A DNA stretch of 64,000 bases, taken from contig NZ_GL872283.1 of assembly GCF_000191065.1 (NCBI RefSeq), positions 1,066,659 to 1,130,658 on the forward strand. The letters run 5' to 3'. The notes below the pieces were generated by a model that was given only the letters and a program-made list of their open reading frames with translations, was not told the DNA's origin and did not search any database. This DNA is from Prevotella multiformis DSM 16608. GTDB taxonomy: Bacteria > Bacteroidota > Bacteroidia > Bacteroidales > Bacteroidaceae. Positions 35,103 to 45,007 of this stretch are shown piece after piece; position 1 is the stretch's first letter; each line of letters opens with the position of its first letter. Both the position numbers and the translations under genes were made by a program.

Positions 35103-36371
35103 TTATTGCCAGCCCAATGTACGGAGGTAAAGCTCGCGGATCCATGCGCCGACCTTCTCCCATGTTATCTGGTCGACCTCACGTTTTCCTTCAGCGGCGA
35201 GGTAGTCGAAGAGGCTTTCGTTGTGACAGATGGAGTACATCGCATCTGCCAGCGCATGAATATCCCAGTAGTCTACCTTGATGCAGTTGTCCAGAATCTC
35301 TGCGCAACCGCTCTGCTTGGAGATGATGGACGGTGTCCCGCACTGCATCGCCTCCAAGGGAGAGATACCGAACGGCTCGCTTACGGACGGCATCACATAG
35401 ACATCGGAAGCCTTCAGGCATTCATACACCTGGTTGCCGCGCATAAAGCCGGGGAAATGGAAACGGTCGGCAATGCCCCGTTCGGCCGCCAGGTAAATCA
35501 TCTGATCCATCATATCGCCCGATCCTGCCATACAGAAACGGACATTACGTGTACGGTGCAGCACCATGTTGGCGGCTTCGACGAAGTATTCAGGCCCTTT
35601 CTGCATTGTCAGCCGGCCGAGGAAAGTGACGACTTTCTCCTTCCCCTTATGGTCGGGACGCGGGATTTCGGCAATCTCCTGCTTCAGCGGGTAGACGGCA
35701 TTGTGTACCGTGAAGACCTTCCGTGGATCCTGATGATACTGATTGATGACCGTCTGGCGGGTCAGTTCTGACACGCACATGATGCAGTCGGCATTGTCCA
35801 TACCGTCCTTCTCGATGCCATAGACTGTCGGATTGACCTTACCGCGCGAACGGTCGAAATCGGTGGCATGGACATGGATGCACAGCGGCTTGCCCGATAC
35901 CCGCTTGGCATGAATGCCGGCAGGATAGGTCAGCCAGTCGTGTGCATGGATGATATCGAAGTCGAATGTACGTGCCACGACACCGGCGATGATCGAATAA
36001 TTATTGATTTCCTCATGCAGATTATCCGGATAGCCGCCGGCGAAATCCATCGCACCAAGGTCGTTGACGTGCATATAATTGAAGTCGGCATAGATGTGCT
36101 CACGCAGTTTGAAGTACTGTTCCGGTGTCATCAGATTGCCGAGACGGTTCTTCACATAGTCGTAGCCAAGCTCCCGATAGGCAATAGGCACATGGTCCAT
36201 TGCCACAATATCCGCAAAAGTGTGGTCCTCGTCACCAAAAGGATGAGGCAGACAGAGGATTGTCTCGACATCTCCCTGCGCATGAAGCCCCTCCGAGATA
36301 CCGAAGTTGGCAGTAGCCAGACCGCCATATACATGAGGAGGATACTCCCATCCAAACATTAAAACTTTCAT
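35103..36371 (-). CDS. Glycogen synthase-like glycosyltransferase (GT-B)
   Basis: 422 residues with two Rossmann domains. It opens MKVLMFGWEYPPHVYGGLA (nucleotide-sugar binding loop), has HAHDWLTYPAG for the N-domain and VMPSVSEPFGISPLEAMQCG for the C-terminal E-x7-E motif. It fits a GT4/GT5-type enzyme adding glucose to glycogen. It sits 15 bp after the debranching enzyme and 51 bp before the GH57 gene. Confidence 0.93.
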   Translation of the reverse strand: MKVLMFGWEYPPHVYGGLATANFGISEGLHAQGDVETILCLPHPFGDEDHTFADIVAMDHVPIAYRELGYDYVKNRLGNLMTPEQYFKLREHIYADFNYMHVNDLGAMDFAGGYPDNLHEEINNYSIIAGVVARTFDFDIIHAHDWLTYPAGIHAKRVSGKPLCIHVHATDFDRSRGKVNPTVYGIEKDGMDNADCIMCVSELTRQTVINQYHQDPRKVFTVHNAVYPLKQEIAEIPRPDHKGKEKVVTFLGRLTMQKGPEYFVEAANMVLHRTRNVRFCMAGSGDMMDQMIYLAAERGIADRFHFPGFMRGNQVYECLKASDVYVMPSVSEPFGISPLEAMQCGTPSIISKQSGCAEILDNCIKVDYWDIHALADAMYSICHNESLFDYLAAEGKREVDQITWEKVGAWIRELYLRTLGWQ

Positions 36372-36386
36372 ACAGGTTCCTCCATT

Positions 36387-38330
36387 TTAATATTTATACT
36401 TCTCAAGCAACTCTAATGTACGGAGCACTTCAGCAACATTCATCGCAAAAGAGATGGCTCCGCGCCCACAGAACGGCGGATTACCGTCGAACAGTTCGGG
36501 CAGCGTGCTGAGACAGTGGTTGAACATCTCATCCTCATACCCTACCAGCTGGCGTTCGACAAAGCTCAGACGCGTCTGCTTATAGAGTTTCAGACAGGCT
36601 TCGAGATAGAAGCCTCCCAGCCATGGCCAGGCCGTTCCCTGATGGTAGGCCAGGTCGCGCTGTGTCTGCGGCCCGACGTACATCGGATTGTAACCGCCGC
36701 TCTTAGGAGAGAGAGAACGAAGCCCCTTCGGCGTAAGCAGTTCACGCGTACAGACATCCAGCACGCCTCTTTTCTGTTTCTGGTCGAGCGGTGAATAGTC
36801 AAGCGCTACGGCAAAGATCATGTTAGGACGTACACTCCAGTCGATCATCCTGCCGTCTACGTAATCATAGAGATAACCATACTCGTTCAGGAAAGTGGCG
36901 ACAAACGCCTCCTTGCACTTGGAAGCGGTCTTCTCGAGTTCCGCTGCACGTGCCTCATGGCCGCTCTCCTGTTCCATGGAAGCGACAAAGCGCAGGGCGT
37001 TGTACCAAAGCGCATTGAACTCTACGATATATCCCGTCCGGGGAACAACAGGTTTACCGTTGTTTGTGGAGTTCATCCACGTTATGGCTCTCCCCTTCGC
37101 ACTGGCATAAAGCAGACCGTTGGCATCCAGCCTGAGGTCGGGATGTCCGCCGGAAGAGAGGTAATCAATAATATCACGCAGCAGACTGCCATAACGTTCC
37201 TGGCAGCGTGCCTTGCCAGCCTCCTTGGCGTATTGCTGTATAGCCCATATACACCACAGGGGAACGTCGGGCTTCTCCATCTCGTAGATGTTGACGCTGA
37301 CCGGTTTCCCCTCCATGAACTCACGCAGCCCTTTCTCCGCCGTCTGCATTACCAGTTCAAAGTATTCCTGCTCTTCGATGCTTAGCGTCAACCCCGGGAG
37401 AGCGATGAACTGGTCACGGGCACGACATTTGAACCACGGATAGCCGGCAAGGATATAACGCTCATCGTTCTTCGAACGGTTATGGAACTGATGGGCAGCA
37501 TTGACAAGACAGTGGAAGAAATTGTCACGAGGACTGCGTGACGCCACCTCTTTTTCAAACAGGGATTTCAATGAGGATGTATGGCATTCCGCCGTAGAAG
37601 CGGCAAAGATTATACTCTCTCCCTTTCGGATATTCATTTCAAAGTAACCCGGCACATAGAGATCTTCATTGGACGCATAACCACGTTCCTGCTCTTTCGG
37701 ATATTCCAGTCCACGGTACCAATAAGGCTCGAAGTGGAATACATTGCTCTTCGAGAACTGCATGAAGAGCGACGGATAGCCGGCATACATGCGGGTGCTG
37801 ATGCCGTTGTCCACCTCCTGGTACGACCTGTCCGCAACGGAGTTCTCGTGTGTGAACTGCCGTACGCTGCGGAAAGCAAGGAAAGGACGGAACTGAAGGG
37901 TAGTCTGTGAGTGGGCATCCAGCAATGTGTAACGAATCAGAATACGGTCTTCATAGTGTTGGAACACAACCTCCTTTTTCAGCAGTACACCTCCTACCCG
38001 ATACACGGTAGTAGGCACGGTGTCACAGTCGAACTCACGGATATACTTATGTCCCTGCGGGCTGAAATTGCCGCTCTGATACTTGTGTAACCCAAGGTTG
38101 AAGGCAGCACCATGCTGGATGACGGTGGGGTCAAGCGAGCTAAGCAGTACATGGTTGTCGTCATCCAGTCCCGGAACCGGCACAACAAGCAGTCCATGAT
38201 ACTTGCGCGTATTGCAGTCAACGATTGTAGAACAGGAATATGCCCCCGAGCGGTTGGTCCGCAACAACTCTCGTGGCAGCGAGTCCTGAAGATTGGTCAT
38301 CAGAGCCTTTTCAAATTTTAAGTAGCTCAT
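36387..38330 (-). CDS. Glycogen debranching enzyme (amylo-alpha-1,6-glucosidase)
   Basis: 647 residues. The N-terminal domain opens with LLRTNRSGAYSCSTI and has NTRKYHGLLV; the C-terminal GH133-type (alpha/alpha)6 barrel has DQFIALPGLTLS and YHQGTAWPWLGGFYLEA. It removes alpha-1,6 branches left during glycogen turnover. It is the first gene of the operon, transcribed from the promoter at 38409-38442. Confidence 0.94.
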   Translation of the reverse strand: MSYLKFEKALMTNLQDSLPRELLRTNRSGAYSCSTIVDCNTRKYHGLLVVPVPGLDDDNHVLLSSLDPTVIQHGAAFNLGLHKYQSGNFSPQGHKYIREFDCDTVPTTVYRVGGVLLKKEVVFQHYEDRILIRYTLLDAHSQTTLQFRPFLAFRSVRQFTHENSVADRSYQEVDNGISTRMYAGYPSLFMQFSKSNVFHFEPYWYRGLEYPKEQERGYASNEDLYVPGYFEMNIRKGESIIFAASTAECHTSSLKSLFEKEVASRSPRDNFFHCLVNAAHQFHNRSKNDERYILAGYPWFKCRARDQFIALPGLTLSIEEQEYFELVMQTAEKGLREFMEGKPVSVNIYEMEKPDVPLWCIWAIQQYAKEAGKARCQERYGSLLRDIIDYLSSGGHPDLRLDANGLLYASAKGRAITWMNSTNNGKPVVPRTGYIVEFNALWYNALRFVASMEQESGHEARAAELEKTASKCKEAFVATFLNEYGYLYDYVDGRMIDWSVRPNMIFAVALDYSPLDQKQKRGVLDVCTRELLTPKGLRSLSPKSGGYNPMYVGPQTQRDLAYHQGTAWPWLGGFYLEACLKLYKQTRLSFVERQLVGYEDEMFNHCLSTLPELFDGNPPFCGRGAISFAMNVAEVLRTLELLEKYKY

Positions 38331-38786
38331 GTCTATAAAGGTTTTATGTTCTGTTGTTTGGTCTCAAGTCAAAAGGAAGTCACGGTACGACTACACTGTT
38401 TGGCACTTCAAAGATACGAAGAAAAATCAGGATAATGTCAAAATCTTACTTATATTTTTCAGTTCTTCCGTTAAATACATGGACAGGAGACAAAACAGAG
38501 GCTCATAATCTCCGGCTAATGCCGTCATTATACATCTGAAGCGTCTGTCTGCCCATTCGATCCGTGTGCCCGGCAGACCGCTCCCGCACAATCCGGCCAT
38601 CAGCACCTTACTATATAGGACCATGGCAGGAGCGAACCGCTCTTCCCTTTTCCTGCCGATGTGTTTAAAGGAAATTCGCCATGAGGAAAGTTTCCTGTCT
38701 TACAAGGTAAAAGGTCACCTTCACCGCTGCGGGCAAGATAATATCCTGACAAGGATTCAGGACTGCCAGCATCAGAAAGCCGTCTG
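38331..38786. other. Intergenic region upstream of glycogen operon
   Basis: Contains the glycogen promoter (38409-38442) and a copy of the GTTCTTCCGTTAAAT sequence (38462-38476) that recurs at 56.3 kb. No credible gene. Confidence 0.65.
38409..38442 (-). promoter_or_regulatory. Promoter of glycogen operon
   Basis: On minus TTTG (38439-38442), 22 nt, TATCTTTG (38409-38416), giving a leader of about 70 nt before the debranching gene. Confidence 0.7.
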
Positions 38787-39725
38787 TCAGTCGGGTATCA
38801 GGAAGTTGATCACCTCCTTCTCCACGCTGACCTTGCATGTTCCGACAGGCGTCCCGTTCAACAGGCGTCCATCCACACTGACAGGGGTATGGCTCTCTGC
38901 CTGCAATGTCAGTTCGGCCGTCCGATAAGGATGCACACTCCTATGATTCAGAATTTTCCCACGCAGGAGGAGATAAAGCCCCTCGATAATCTGCACGGTC
39001 TTGGGCTGGGAGACGACCGAGACATCCAGCAGACCGTTGTACGGTACGGCGTTGGGGGTCTGTCCGTAGCCCGAGGCATTGCCTATGCAGACCGTCATAA
39101 GGCGTTTGTTTACCGTCTCCGTATTGACATGGAGGTGCATGAGGAAGTCGGTACGCTGGAAGAGAAGCAGGAAAGTCGAAAGGATGAAGGACAGTCTTCT
39201 GGAGACAAACAGATGACGGGTACGGCGGCGAAGGCTCATAATGGTGGCAACAAAGCCAAAGTTCACACAGTTGAGGAAATAACGCCGGCAGTGCTCGTTC
39301 TTTCTGTTCTGATAACGGATACATCCGACATCTATCTTTCTCACCCTTTTCTGCATCAGCCATCGGATGGTCCGGTCCAGACAGGATTCATCAAAACCCC
39401 AGAAATGAGCAAAGTCGTTCAGCACCCCGTTCGGAATCACCCCCAGCGTGATCTGTCCCCGCTCTTCCGGTTCCATGCGCATCAGGTAGTTGACCGCATC
39501 ATTCAGGGCAGAGTCCCCGCCGAAGATGACAAGGGTCCTGTAACCGTTGTTGATCATCATACGAACCAGCCTTTCCACACTGCGCGGGTTCTCACTCTGT
39601 ACCATGTCATACAATATATGATGCGATTGCAGACAATGTTCTGCCTGTTCCCAGCGTTTCACAGGATTACTCAGCAATCCGCCTTTGGGACAATAGATGA
39701 TGCCCCACCTCTCTTCTTCTACCAT
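38787..39725 (-). CDS. Diacylglycerol/lipid kinase family protein
   Basis: 312 residues. The N-terminal nucleotide-binding domain has LVIFGGDSALNDAVNYL in place of the usual GGDGT; VIPNGVLNDFAHFWG follows and resembles the family GT-x-NDFA motif. The C-terminal beta domain ends with VSVDGRLLNGTPV. It likely phosphorylates a lipid such as diacylglycerol at the membrane. The start ATG (39725) overlaps the 3' end of miaA by 7 bp, so translation is coupled. A longer frame to 39818 lies wholly inside miaA and is rejected. Confidence 0.85.
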   Translation of the reverse strand: MVEEERWGIIYCPKGGLLSNPVKRWEQAEHCLQSHHILYDMVQSENPRSVERLVRMMINNGYRTLVIFGGDSALNDAVNYLMRMEPEERGQITLGVIPNGVLNDFAHFWGFDESCLDRTIRWLMQKRVRKIDVGCIRYQNRKNEHCRRYFLNCVNFGFVATIMSLRRRTRHLFVSRRLSFILSTFLLLFQRTDFLMHLHVNTETVNKRLMTVCIGNASGYGQTPNAVPYNGLLDVSVVSQPKTVQIIEGLYLLLRGKILNHRSVHPYRTAELTLQAESHTPVSVDGRLLNGTPVGTCKVSVEKEVINFLIPD

Positions 39726-40630
39726 AGACTTAATATTTCTTCTATCTTTGCATTCATCGGCTGCCGGGCATTGACCCAGTGTATTGTGAAGCCTCGCCGT
39801 TCCATGCCCCGGAACCATGTCATCTGCCGTTTCGCAAACTGGTGGATGGCCGTTTCCAGCTGTCCGAACATTTCCTCATAAGACAGCCGTCCGACGAGAT
39901 ATTCCGTGACAAACCTGTATTCCAGCCCATAATAAATAAGATCTTCGGCAGGAATACCACGTTTCAGGAGGCGGTCTATCTCCTCCACCATCCCCGCTTC
40001 AAGCCGGGCTTTCAGACGCTCTGTTATTTTCTGCCTGCGCTCGTCACGATCAATGTCCACACCTATTATGAACGAGTCTATCGGCGGGCAGTGCCGGTCT
40101 TCTGTCGGAGCCGACAGGTTGTGCGTTTCAATCTCTATGGCGCGGATGGCCCGCTGACAGGAGTCTACATCCGTCCTGTTGTGCATGACGGAGTGGTTCC
40201 TCTCTTTCAATCCGGTCAGAATCTGTGTCAGCTCCCCAAGCGATCTGTTCTCCAGTGACCGGCGCAGCTCCGGATTCTGGGGCACCGGAGACAGGCTGTA
40301 ACCTTTCAGCACCGCTTCTATGTAGAGGCCTGTCCCGCCACAGAGAATGGGCGGTACCCCCCTGCTCCGTATGTCTTCATAACAGTTGAGGAAGTCCTGC
40401 TGATAGCGGAAGAGATTGTACTTCGTCCCGGGCTCACATATATCTATCAGGTGGTAGGGAACGGATCGTCCGTCCACCGTATAATCTCCCAGATCCTTCC
40501 CCGTGCCGATGTCCATGTCCCGGTACACCTGCCGGCTGTCGGCACTGATGATTTCAGCACCAATGCGCACCGCCAGATGTGCGGCGAGGTCTGTCTTGCC
40601 CGATGCCGTAGGCCCGAGAATGGTTATCAT
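39719..40630 (-). CDS. miaA: tRNA dimethylallyltransferase
   Basis: About 303 residues, the usual MiaA length. The P-loop LGPTASGKT is at the N-terminus, followed by the SADSRQVYRDMDIGTGK motif and a C-terminal tRNA-binding part. It adds an isopentenyl group to A37 of UNN-reading tRNAs. I prefer the ATG at 40630 (MITILGPT), which matches family N-termini; the ATG at 40687 would add 19 non-conserved residues and falls at the predicted transcription start. Confidence 0.93.
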   Translation of the reverse strand: MITILGPTASGKTDLAAHLAVRIGAEIISADSRQVYRDMDIGTGKDLGDYTVDGRSVPYHLIDICEPGTKYNLFRYQQDFLNCYEDIRSRGVPPILCGGTGLYIEAVLKGYSLSPVPQNPELRRSLENRSLGELTQILTGLKERNHSVMHNRTDVDSCQRAIRAIEIETHNLSAPTEDRHCPPIDSFIIGVDIDRDERRQKITERLKARLEAGMVEEIDRLLKRGIPAEDLIYYGLEYRFVTEYLVGRLSYEEMFGQLETAIHQFAKRQMTWFRGMERRGFTIHWVNARQPMNAKIEEILSLW

Positions 40631-40691
40631 ACGTTTTCCCGAAGCCGTCCCATAATCCGCACCGCTCTCCGTATGTTCATGCTTCATGTCG

Positions 40692-40775
40692 CAAATTTAG
40701 ATAAAATTCCCGAACTATAAGCCAGTCGGATAAAGAAAATATTTTTTCTTTAGAAGGAAGATAACAGAAAAATCC
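40692..40775 (-). promoter_or_regulatory. Shared promoter element C (miaA)
   Basis: On minus TAAATTTG (40692-40699), 20 nt, ACTGGCT, then TTTCTTTATCC and a TTCTTTAGAAGGAA inverted pair. It aligns with elements A and B. Transcription should start near 40685. Confidence 0.65.
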
Positions 40776-40799
40776 CTGCCGGAGAACCGGCAGGGATTA
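40770..40799 (-). terminator. gap terminator
   Basis: On minus ATCCCTGCCGG pairs with CCGGCAGGGAT around a TTCT loop and is followed by TTTTT; 63 bp past the gap stop codon. Confidence 0.9.
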
Positions 40800-40861
40800 A
40801 TATTTCATCCGTCAATGTCTCTCTGCGCAAGAGAGAATTGCAGATTCACTTTCCAGCAATA

Positions 40862-41890
40862 TTACTTCAGCTCTGCGAAGTACTTGATTGTGCGTACCAT
40901 CTGAGAAGTGTAAGAGTTCTCATTGTCATACCAGGAAACAACCTGTACCTGATATGTGTCGTCGCTGATCTTGCTTACCATTGTCTGAGTCGCATCGAAC
41001 AGTGAGCCGTAGCGCATACCGATGATGTCAGAAGAAACTATCAGGTCCTCGTTGTAACCGAAGCTCTCCGTTGCAGCAGCCTTCATGGCAGCGTTGATGC
41101 CCTCAACGGTAATGTCCTTGCCCTTGACAACAGCAACGAGGATGGTGGTAGAACCTGTCGGAGTCGGAACACGCTGTGCAGAACCGATCAGCTTGCCGTT
41201 CAGCTCAGGGATGACGAGACCGATGGCCTTTGCAGCACCTGTTGAGTTAGGAACGATGTTGCAGGCACCTGCACGTGAACGACGGAGGTCGCCCTTGCGC
41301 TGCGGACCGTCGAGAATCATCTGGTCGCCCGTGTAAGCGTGGATGGTTGACATGATACCTGACTGGATAGGAGCGTATGCGTTCAGTGCAGCTGCCATAG
41401 GAGCCAGACAGTTGGTTGTACAAGAAGCGGCAGAGATGACCTTGTCGTCAGCTGTCAGGGTTTTGTGGTTTGTATTGAATACGATAGTAGGAAGGTCGTT
41501 GCCTGCCGGAGCAGAGATAACCACTTTCTTGGCACCTGCCTTGAGGTGGGCAGAAGCCTTCTCCTTTGATGTGTAGAAACCAGTGCACTCGAGAACAACG
41601 TCTACCTTGTTAGCAGCCCATGGGCAGTTTGTAGCGTCCTTCTCAGCAGAGATCTTGATTTCCTTGCCATCAACGATGATAGAATCCTCTGTTGCCTCTA
41701 CAGTGTGCTTGCCCTCACCGTACTTGCCGGCGAAACCACCCTGAGCGGTATCGTATTTCAGAAGATGAGCAAGCATCTTAGGACTTGTCAAGTCGTTGAT
41801 TGCAACAACCTCATAACCTTCAGCCTCAAACATCTGACGGAATGCGAGACGACCGATACGGCCAAAGCCGTTAATAGCTACATTTACCAT
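40862..41890 (-). CDS. gap: Glyceraldehyde-3-phosphate dehydrogenase
   Basis: 342 residues. The NAD-binding start [17 protein letters not shown] and the catalytic [12 protein letters not shown] are intact, as is the C-terminal [12 protein letters not shown]. It is the glycolytic and gluconeogenic enzyme in the cytoplasm. Stand-alone transcription unit with a TATCTTTG box upstream and a terminator downstream. Confidence 0.98.
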   Translation of the reverse strand: MVNVAINGFGRIGRLAFRQMFEAEGYEVVAINDLTSPKMLAHLLKYDTAQGGFAGKYGEGKHTVEATEDSIIVDGKEIKISAEKDATNCPWAANKVDVVLECTGFYTSKEKASAHLKAGAKKVVISAPAGNDLPTIVFNTNHKTLTADDKVISAASCTTNCLAPMAAALNAYAPIQSGIMSTIHAYTGDQMILDGPQRKGDLRRSRAGACNIVPNSTGAAKAIGLVIPELNGKLIGSAQRVPTPTGSTTILVAVVKGKDITVEGINAAMKAAATESFGYNEDLIVSSDIIGMRYGSLFDATQTMVSKISDDTYQVQVVSWYDNENSYTSQMVRTIKYFAELK

Positions 41891-41974
41891 TTTTTACCTT
41901 AATTAATTTATGAAAGTTTATAAAACTATTTTCTTTTTACCTCCCCAGTAGAAATATTTTCCTTGTTACGATTG

Positions 41975-41982
41975 CAAAGATA
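41975..41982 (-). promoter_or_regulatory. -7 box of gap
   Basis: TATCTTTG on minus, with TCTG 20 nt upstream near the -33 position; the leader is about 80 nt and AT-rich. Confidence 0.65.
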
Positions 41983-42164
41983 CAATTATTTTTTTATTTT
42001 TGCAGACGCTTTGCGTATTAAATATTATAAAAAATAACGTGCGACACGCATACAGATGGATGGATGCAATCCTACAGACCGAGATTGTAACGTCCGTATG
42101 CCAAAAGCGGGATGTTTAGGATAAAGAAGTACAGGACAACAACAATTTAACAACAGATAAAATT

Positions 42165-42587
42165 ATGAGCAGACTCATTCAAGAATTCAAAGACTTTGCA
42201 GTAAAAGGGAATGCCGTCGACATGGCGGTCGGTGTAATCATCGGCGGTGCTTTCGGAAAGATCGTCTCATCTATCGTCGACGACATCCTCATGCCTCCTA
42301 TCGGATGGCTCATCGGCGGCGTCAAGTTCACCGACCTGAAGATCACGCTCCCCACCGTCGACATTCCGGGAGTGGAGAAGATGGAGGCCGCCACCATCAA
42401 CTACGGCAATTTCCTCCAGACGACATTCGATTTCCTGATCATCGCTTTCTGTGTATTCCTCCTCGTAAAGGGTATCAACAGACTGTCTAAGAAAAAGGAG
42501 GAGACAGCTGCGCCGGCACCTGCTCCAGAGCCGACGAACGAAGAGAAGATCCTCATGGAGATACGCGACCTGCTGAAGAAACAATAA
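42165..42587 (+). CDS. mscL: Large-conductance mechanosensitive channel
   Basis: 140 residues. The N-terminal helix [30 protein letters not shown] is the MscL hallmark, the second membrane helix is at about 85-105, and a C-terminal helix follows ([15 protein letters not shown]) after an Ala/Pro linker. It opens under membrane tension to release solutes. Stand-alone, with its own terminator. Confidence 0.97.
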   Translation: MSRLIQEFKDFAVKGNAVDMAVGVIIGGAFGKIVSSIVDDILMPPIGWLIGGVKFTDLKITLPTVDIPGVEKMEAATINYGNFLQTTFDFLIIAFCVFLLVKGINRLSKKKEETAAPAPAPEPTNEEKILMEIRDLLKKQ

Positions 42588-42624
42588 ATACAGGCATCCT
42601 GTAACAACAGGGGAACGAAGTCCG

Positions 42625-42655
42625 AAGTCCGGCAACGGAACTCCGGACTTTTTCG
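42625..42655 (+). terminator. mscL terminator
   Basis: AAGTCCGG pairs with CCGGACTT around a 10-nt loop and is followed by TTT; 38 bp past the stop. Confidence 0.85.
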
Positions 42656-42797
42656 TTAATGCCACTTACAGGCGGGAAGACCATGTATCAGGCAGATACA
42701 CAGCACAAGAGGCGGGTAGAAGTCCTCCCTCATCAGAAAAAGGATGTCAGCCTCCGGCTTTTGCGACAGGCTGATTCCGCCAAGCTCCAGCGTCCCC

Positions 42798-43778
42798 TCA
42801 TTTCAGTTCTAAGTGCAGGACCAATGGCAGATGATCGCTGAATCCATTGTTATAACGCATACCATTATAATTACGGCGTGGCTTCACTCCACCGTATTTC
42901 TCATCCGGCTCCAGCAGGAACACGGCATCATGGACATGACAGCCTGACACACGCTCACGCAGGTTCTCGCTCACCAGAATCTGATCCAGACTCCCCCAGG
43001 CACCATGGTAACGATAGGTTCCTTTGGCTCCGTTGCTTCCCCGCGCTTCTGCCGACACATTGACCAGTCCGTGCGTATATGCGGTCTGCAGGGAGGGACT
43101 GTCAGGATAATCATTGAAATCGCCCATCACCAGTACTTTGGGATCCGAGTGGCACAGCCGGAGAGAATCTACCGCATCGCACAGCCGGTTTACCACGTGT
43201 TTCCTGAAAGGTCTGGAATACAGTTCACCTCCCATTCGGCTCGGCGCATGAACCAGGAAGACGTGCAGCGTGTCGCCGTTTTCCACTTCACCTTCCACAT
43301 GAAGAATGTCCCTTGTAGGACGCATGTCCAGAATCGGTGCGACACGTATCGTATCCGCTCTGATCAGCCTGAAGGAAAAAGGAGAATACAGCAATGCCAC
43401 ATCAATGCCGCGCACATCACCGGAGGCGGTCATTACGTATTCATAACGTGCCTTGCGGAGCAATGAACGGCGGGTAAGGTCGAACAGGACGGAGTCGTTC
43501 TCCACCTCGCACAGTCCTACGATGTCGGGCAGATGCCAGCCGCTGCCGTCTTCGCCGCAGGCTATGAGGGTCTGTCCTGTCCTGTTCAGTTTCTCCCAGT
43601 ACTTGGTCCGGGTCCAATGCCGGGGAGAATCCGGCAGAAATTCACGATCTTCCTTCAGCGTGTCATGCCGTGTGTCAAACAGGTTCTCCGCATTGAGTTC
43701 GACGACGGTCAGGCGACTTTGTGCAAAGGTCTGCAAGGTGGTCAGTACTGTAAAGATAAAGATTAATGCTAAACGCAT
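42798..43778 (-). CDS. Secreted endonuclease/exonuclease/phosphatase-family protein
   Basis: About 326 residues with a signal peptide (MRLALIFIFTVLTTLQTFAQ). The EEP fold shows ELNAENLFD at the start, GLCEVEN (metal-binding Glu), GDFNDYPDSP (Asp/Asn) and a C-terminal GFSDHLPLVLHL (catalytic Asp-His). It may act on periplasmic nucleic acid or phosphoesters. I use the ATG at 43778, where the signal peptide starts, not a TTG at 43802. Confidence 0.88.
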   Translation of the reverse strand: MRLALIFIFTVLTTLQTFAQSRLTVVELNAENLFDTRHDTLKEDREFLPDSPRHWTRTKYWEKLNRTGQTLIACGEDGSGWHLPDIVGLCEVENDSVLFDLTRRSLLRKARYEYVMTASGDVRGIDVALLYSPFSFRLIRADTIRVAPILDMRPTRDILHVEGEVENGDTLHVFLVHAPSRMGGELYSRPFRKHVVNRLCDAVDSLRLCHSDPKVLVMGDFNDYPDSPSLQTAYTHGLVNVSAEARGSNGAKGTYRYHGAWGSLDQILVSENLRERVSGCHVHDAVFLLEPDEKYGGVKPRRNYNGMRYNNGFSDHLPLVLHLELK

Positions 43779-44052
43779 AAGCCGTTGGGAATTAAATATC
43801 AAGAGTTAAAAGTATTGCGGGGACAGACGGGGTAGTTGAAGGAAGGATGAGAAGCCAGAGGGGAAAGTGAGTAAAGGTATCAGGCCTTTACCGCATTCCA
43901 TCCATAAAGGGGAATCGGCCGCAGGGGTGTTGTCTGAAGACAAGAGGACTTCCTCTCCGGCAAGAAGACCACGATGAAGACATAAGGCCGTTCATTCCCT
44001 ACGACGGTGACGACTTATCCTCCTCTGAATCATCCACCTCCCGACGGATCCC

Positions 44053-44829
44053 CTACCCCTTCACATGCTTGCGGATCTTCGCCAGATAAGCTTTCATGCC
44101 ATCGGCATCCTTGTCGTCGATGATCTGCAGCAGCTCTTTCAGTTCCGTACGGATCTGCGCCACCTGGTCGTGCGTGCAGGGATTGAAAAGAATCTCCTGG
44201 AGCAGGTAGTCATCCTCATTCAATACGCCCTTCGCTATCTGCATGTGCCGTTTGAAAGTGGTGCCCGGTGCATCCTGGTGCTTCATCACGGCCGCAAAGA
44301 CGAAGGTCGAGACAAACGGAATGCTCAGCGAATAGGCTACCGTCTTGTCATGTTCCTCAAAACTATACTCGTAGATGTTCAATCCCAACCGCTGGTAGAG
44401 ATCCTTGAAGAAGATTCTCCCCATATAGTCTCCCTCGCTGATGAGGATGGCGTTTTCTTCGCTCAGCTGGTTGAGATTGGCAAAGGTCGGCCCGAACATC
44501 GGATGCGTAGACACGTAGGGATGCCCGCAGCGGCCATACCATTCCTTCAGCCCCGTTTTCACCGAACTGATGTCTGACAGGATGCTGCCGGACGGCAGCA
44601 CCGGCAGTACTTCCTCAAAGGCCGGAACCGTATATTTCACCGTCACGGCATTGATGACCAGCTCCGGCCGGAAGGCTTCCACCTCGTCCAAGGTGGTAAA
44701 CCGGCGGCAGTTGTATGTAAAGCGGAGACGGCGGGCATCCTTTTCGTAGGCCGCCACTTCGTGGTCGAAACTGAGCAGGTCGATGAAGAAACTTCCCATC
44801 TTTCCCGCACCCATAATCAGTATTTTCAT
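44053..44829 (-). CDS. tyrA: Prephenate dehydrogenase
   Basis: 258 residues, somewhat short for the family. The NAD(P)-binding motif GAGKMGSFFIDLL opens the protein; STHPMFGPTFANL is the conserved active-site His block. It converts prephenate to 4-hydroxyphenylpyruvate for tyrosine. It is the last gene of the aromatic operon, about 180 bp after the DAHP synthase gene. Confidence 0.9.
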   Translation of the reverse strand: MKILIMGAGKMGSFFIDLLSFDHEVAAYEKDARRLRFTYNCRRFTTLDEVEAFRPELVINAVTVKYTVPAFEEVLPVLPSGSILSDISSVKTGLKEWYGRCGHPYVSTHPMFGPTFANLNQLSEENAILISEGDYMGRIFFKDLYQRLGLNIYEYSFEEHDKTVAYSLSIPFVSTFVFAAVMKHQDAPGTTFKRHMQIAKGVLNEDDYLLQEILFNPCTHDQVAQIRTELKELLQIIDDKDADGMKAYLAKIRKHVKG

Positions 44830-45007
44830 ATTCTTCCTTTTTCAAGAGGGGGATTCGGTGACGGACATTACTCGTTACCAGCCGATTGTCATGATGAAGA
44901 AAAGCAGCAGCCAATAACAGCCAAGAGGCTGATCGACAACAGACAATCACCGCTTATCCCCCCGATACCCGTCGGCCGGCAATGCGAACCATCGACACCC
45001 GATGCTC

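Noticed and set aside
39726-39818. N-terminal extension of the DAG kinase
   Set aside because: Lies wholly inside miaA and does not match family N-termini.
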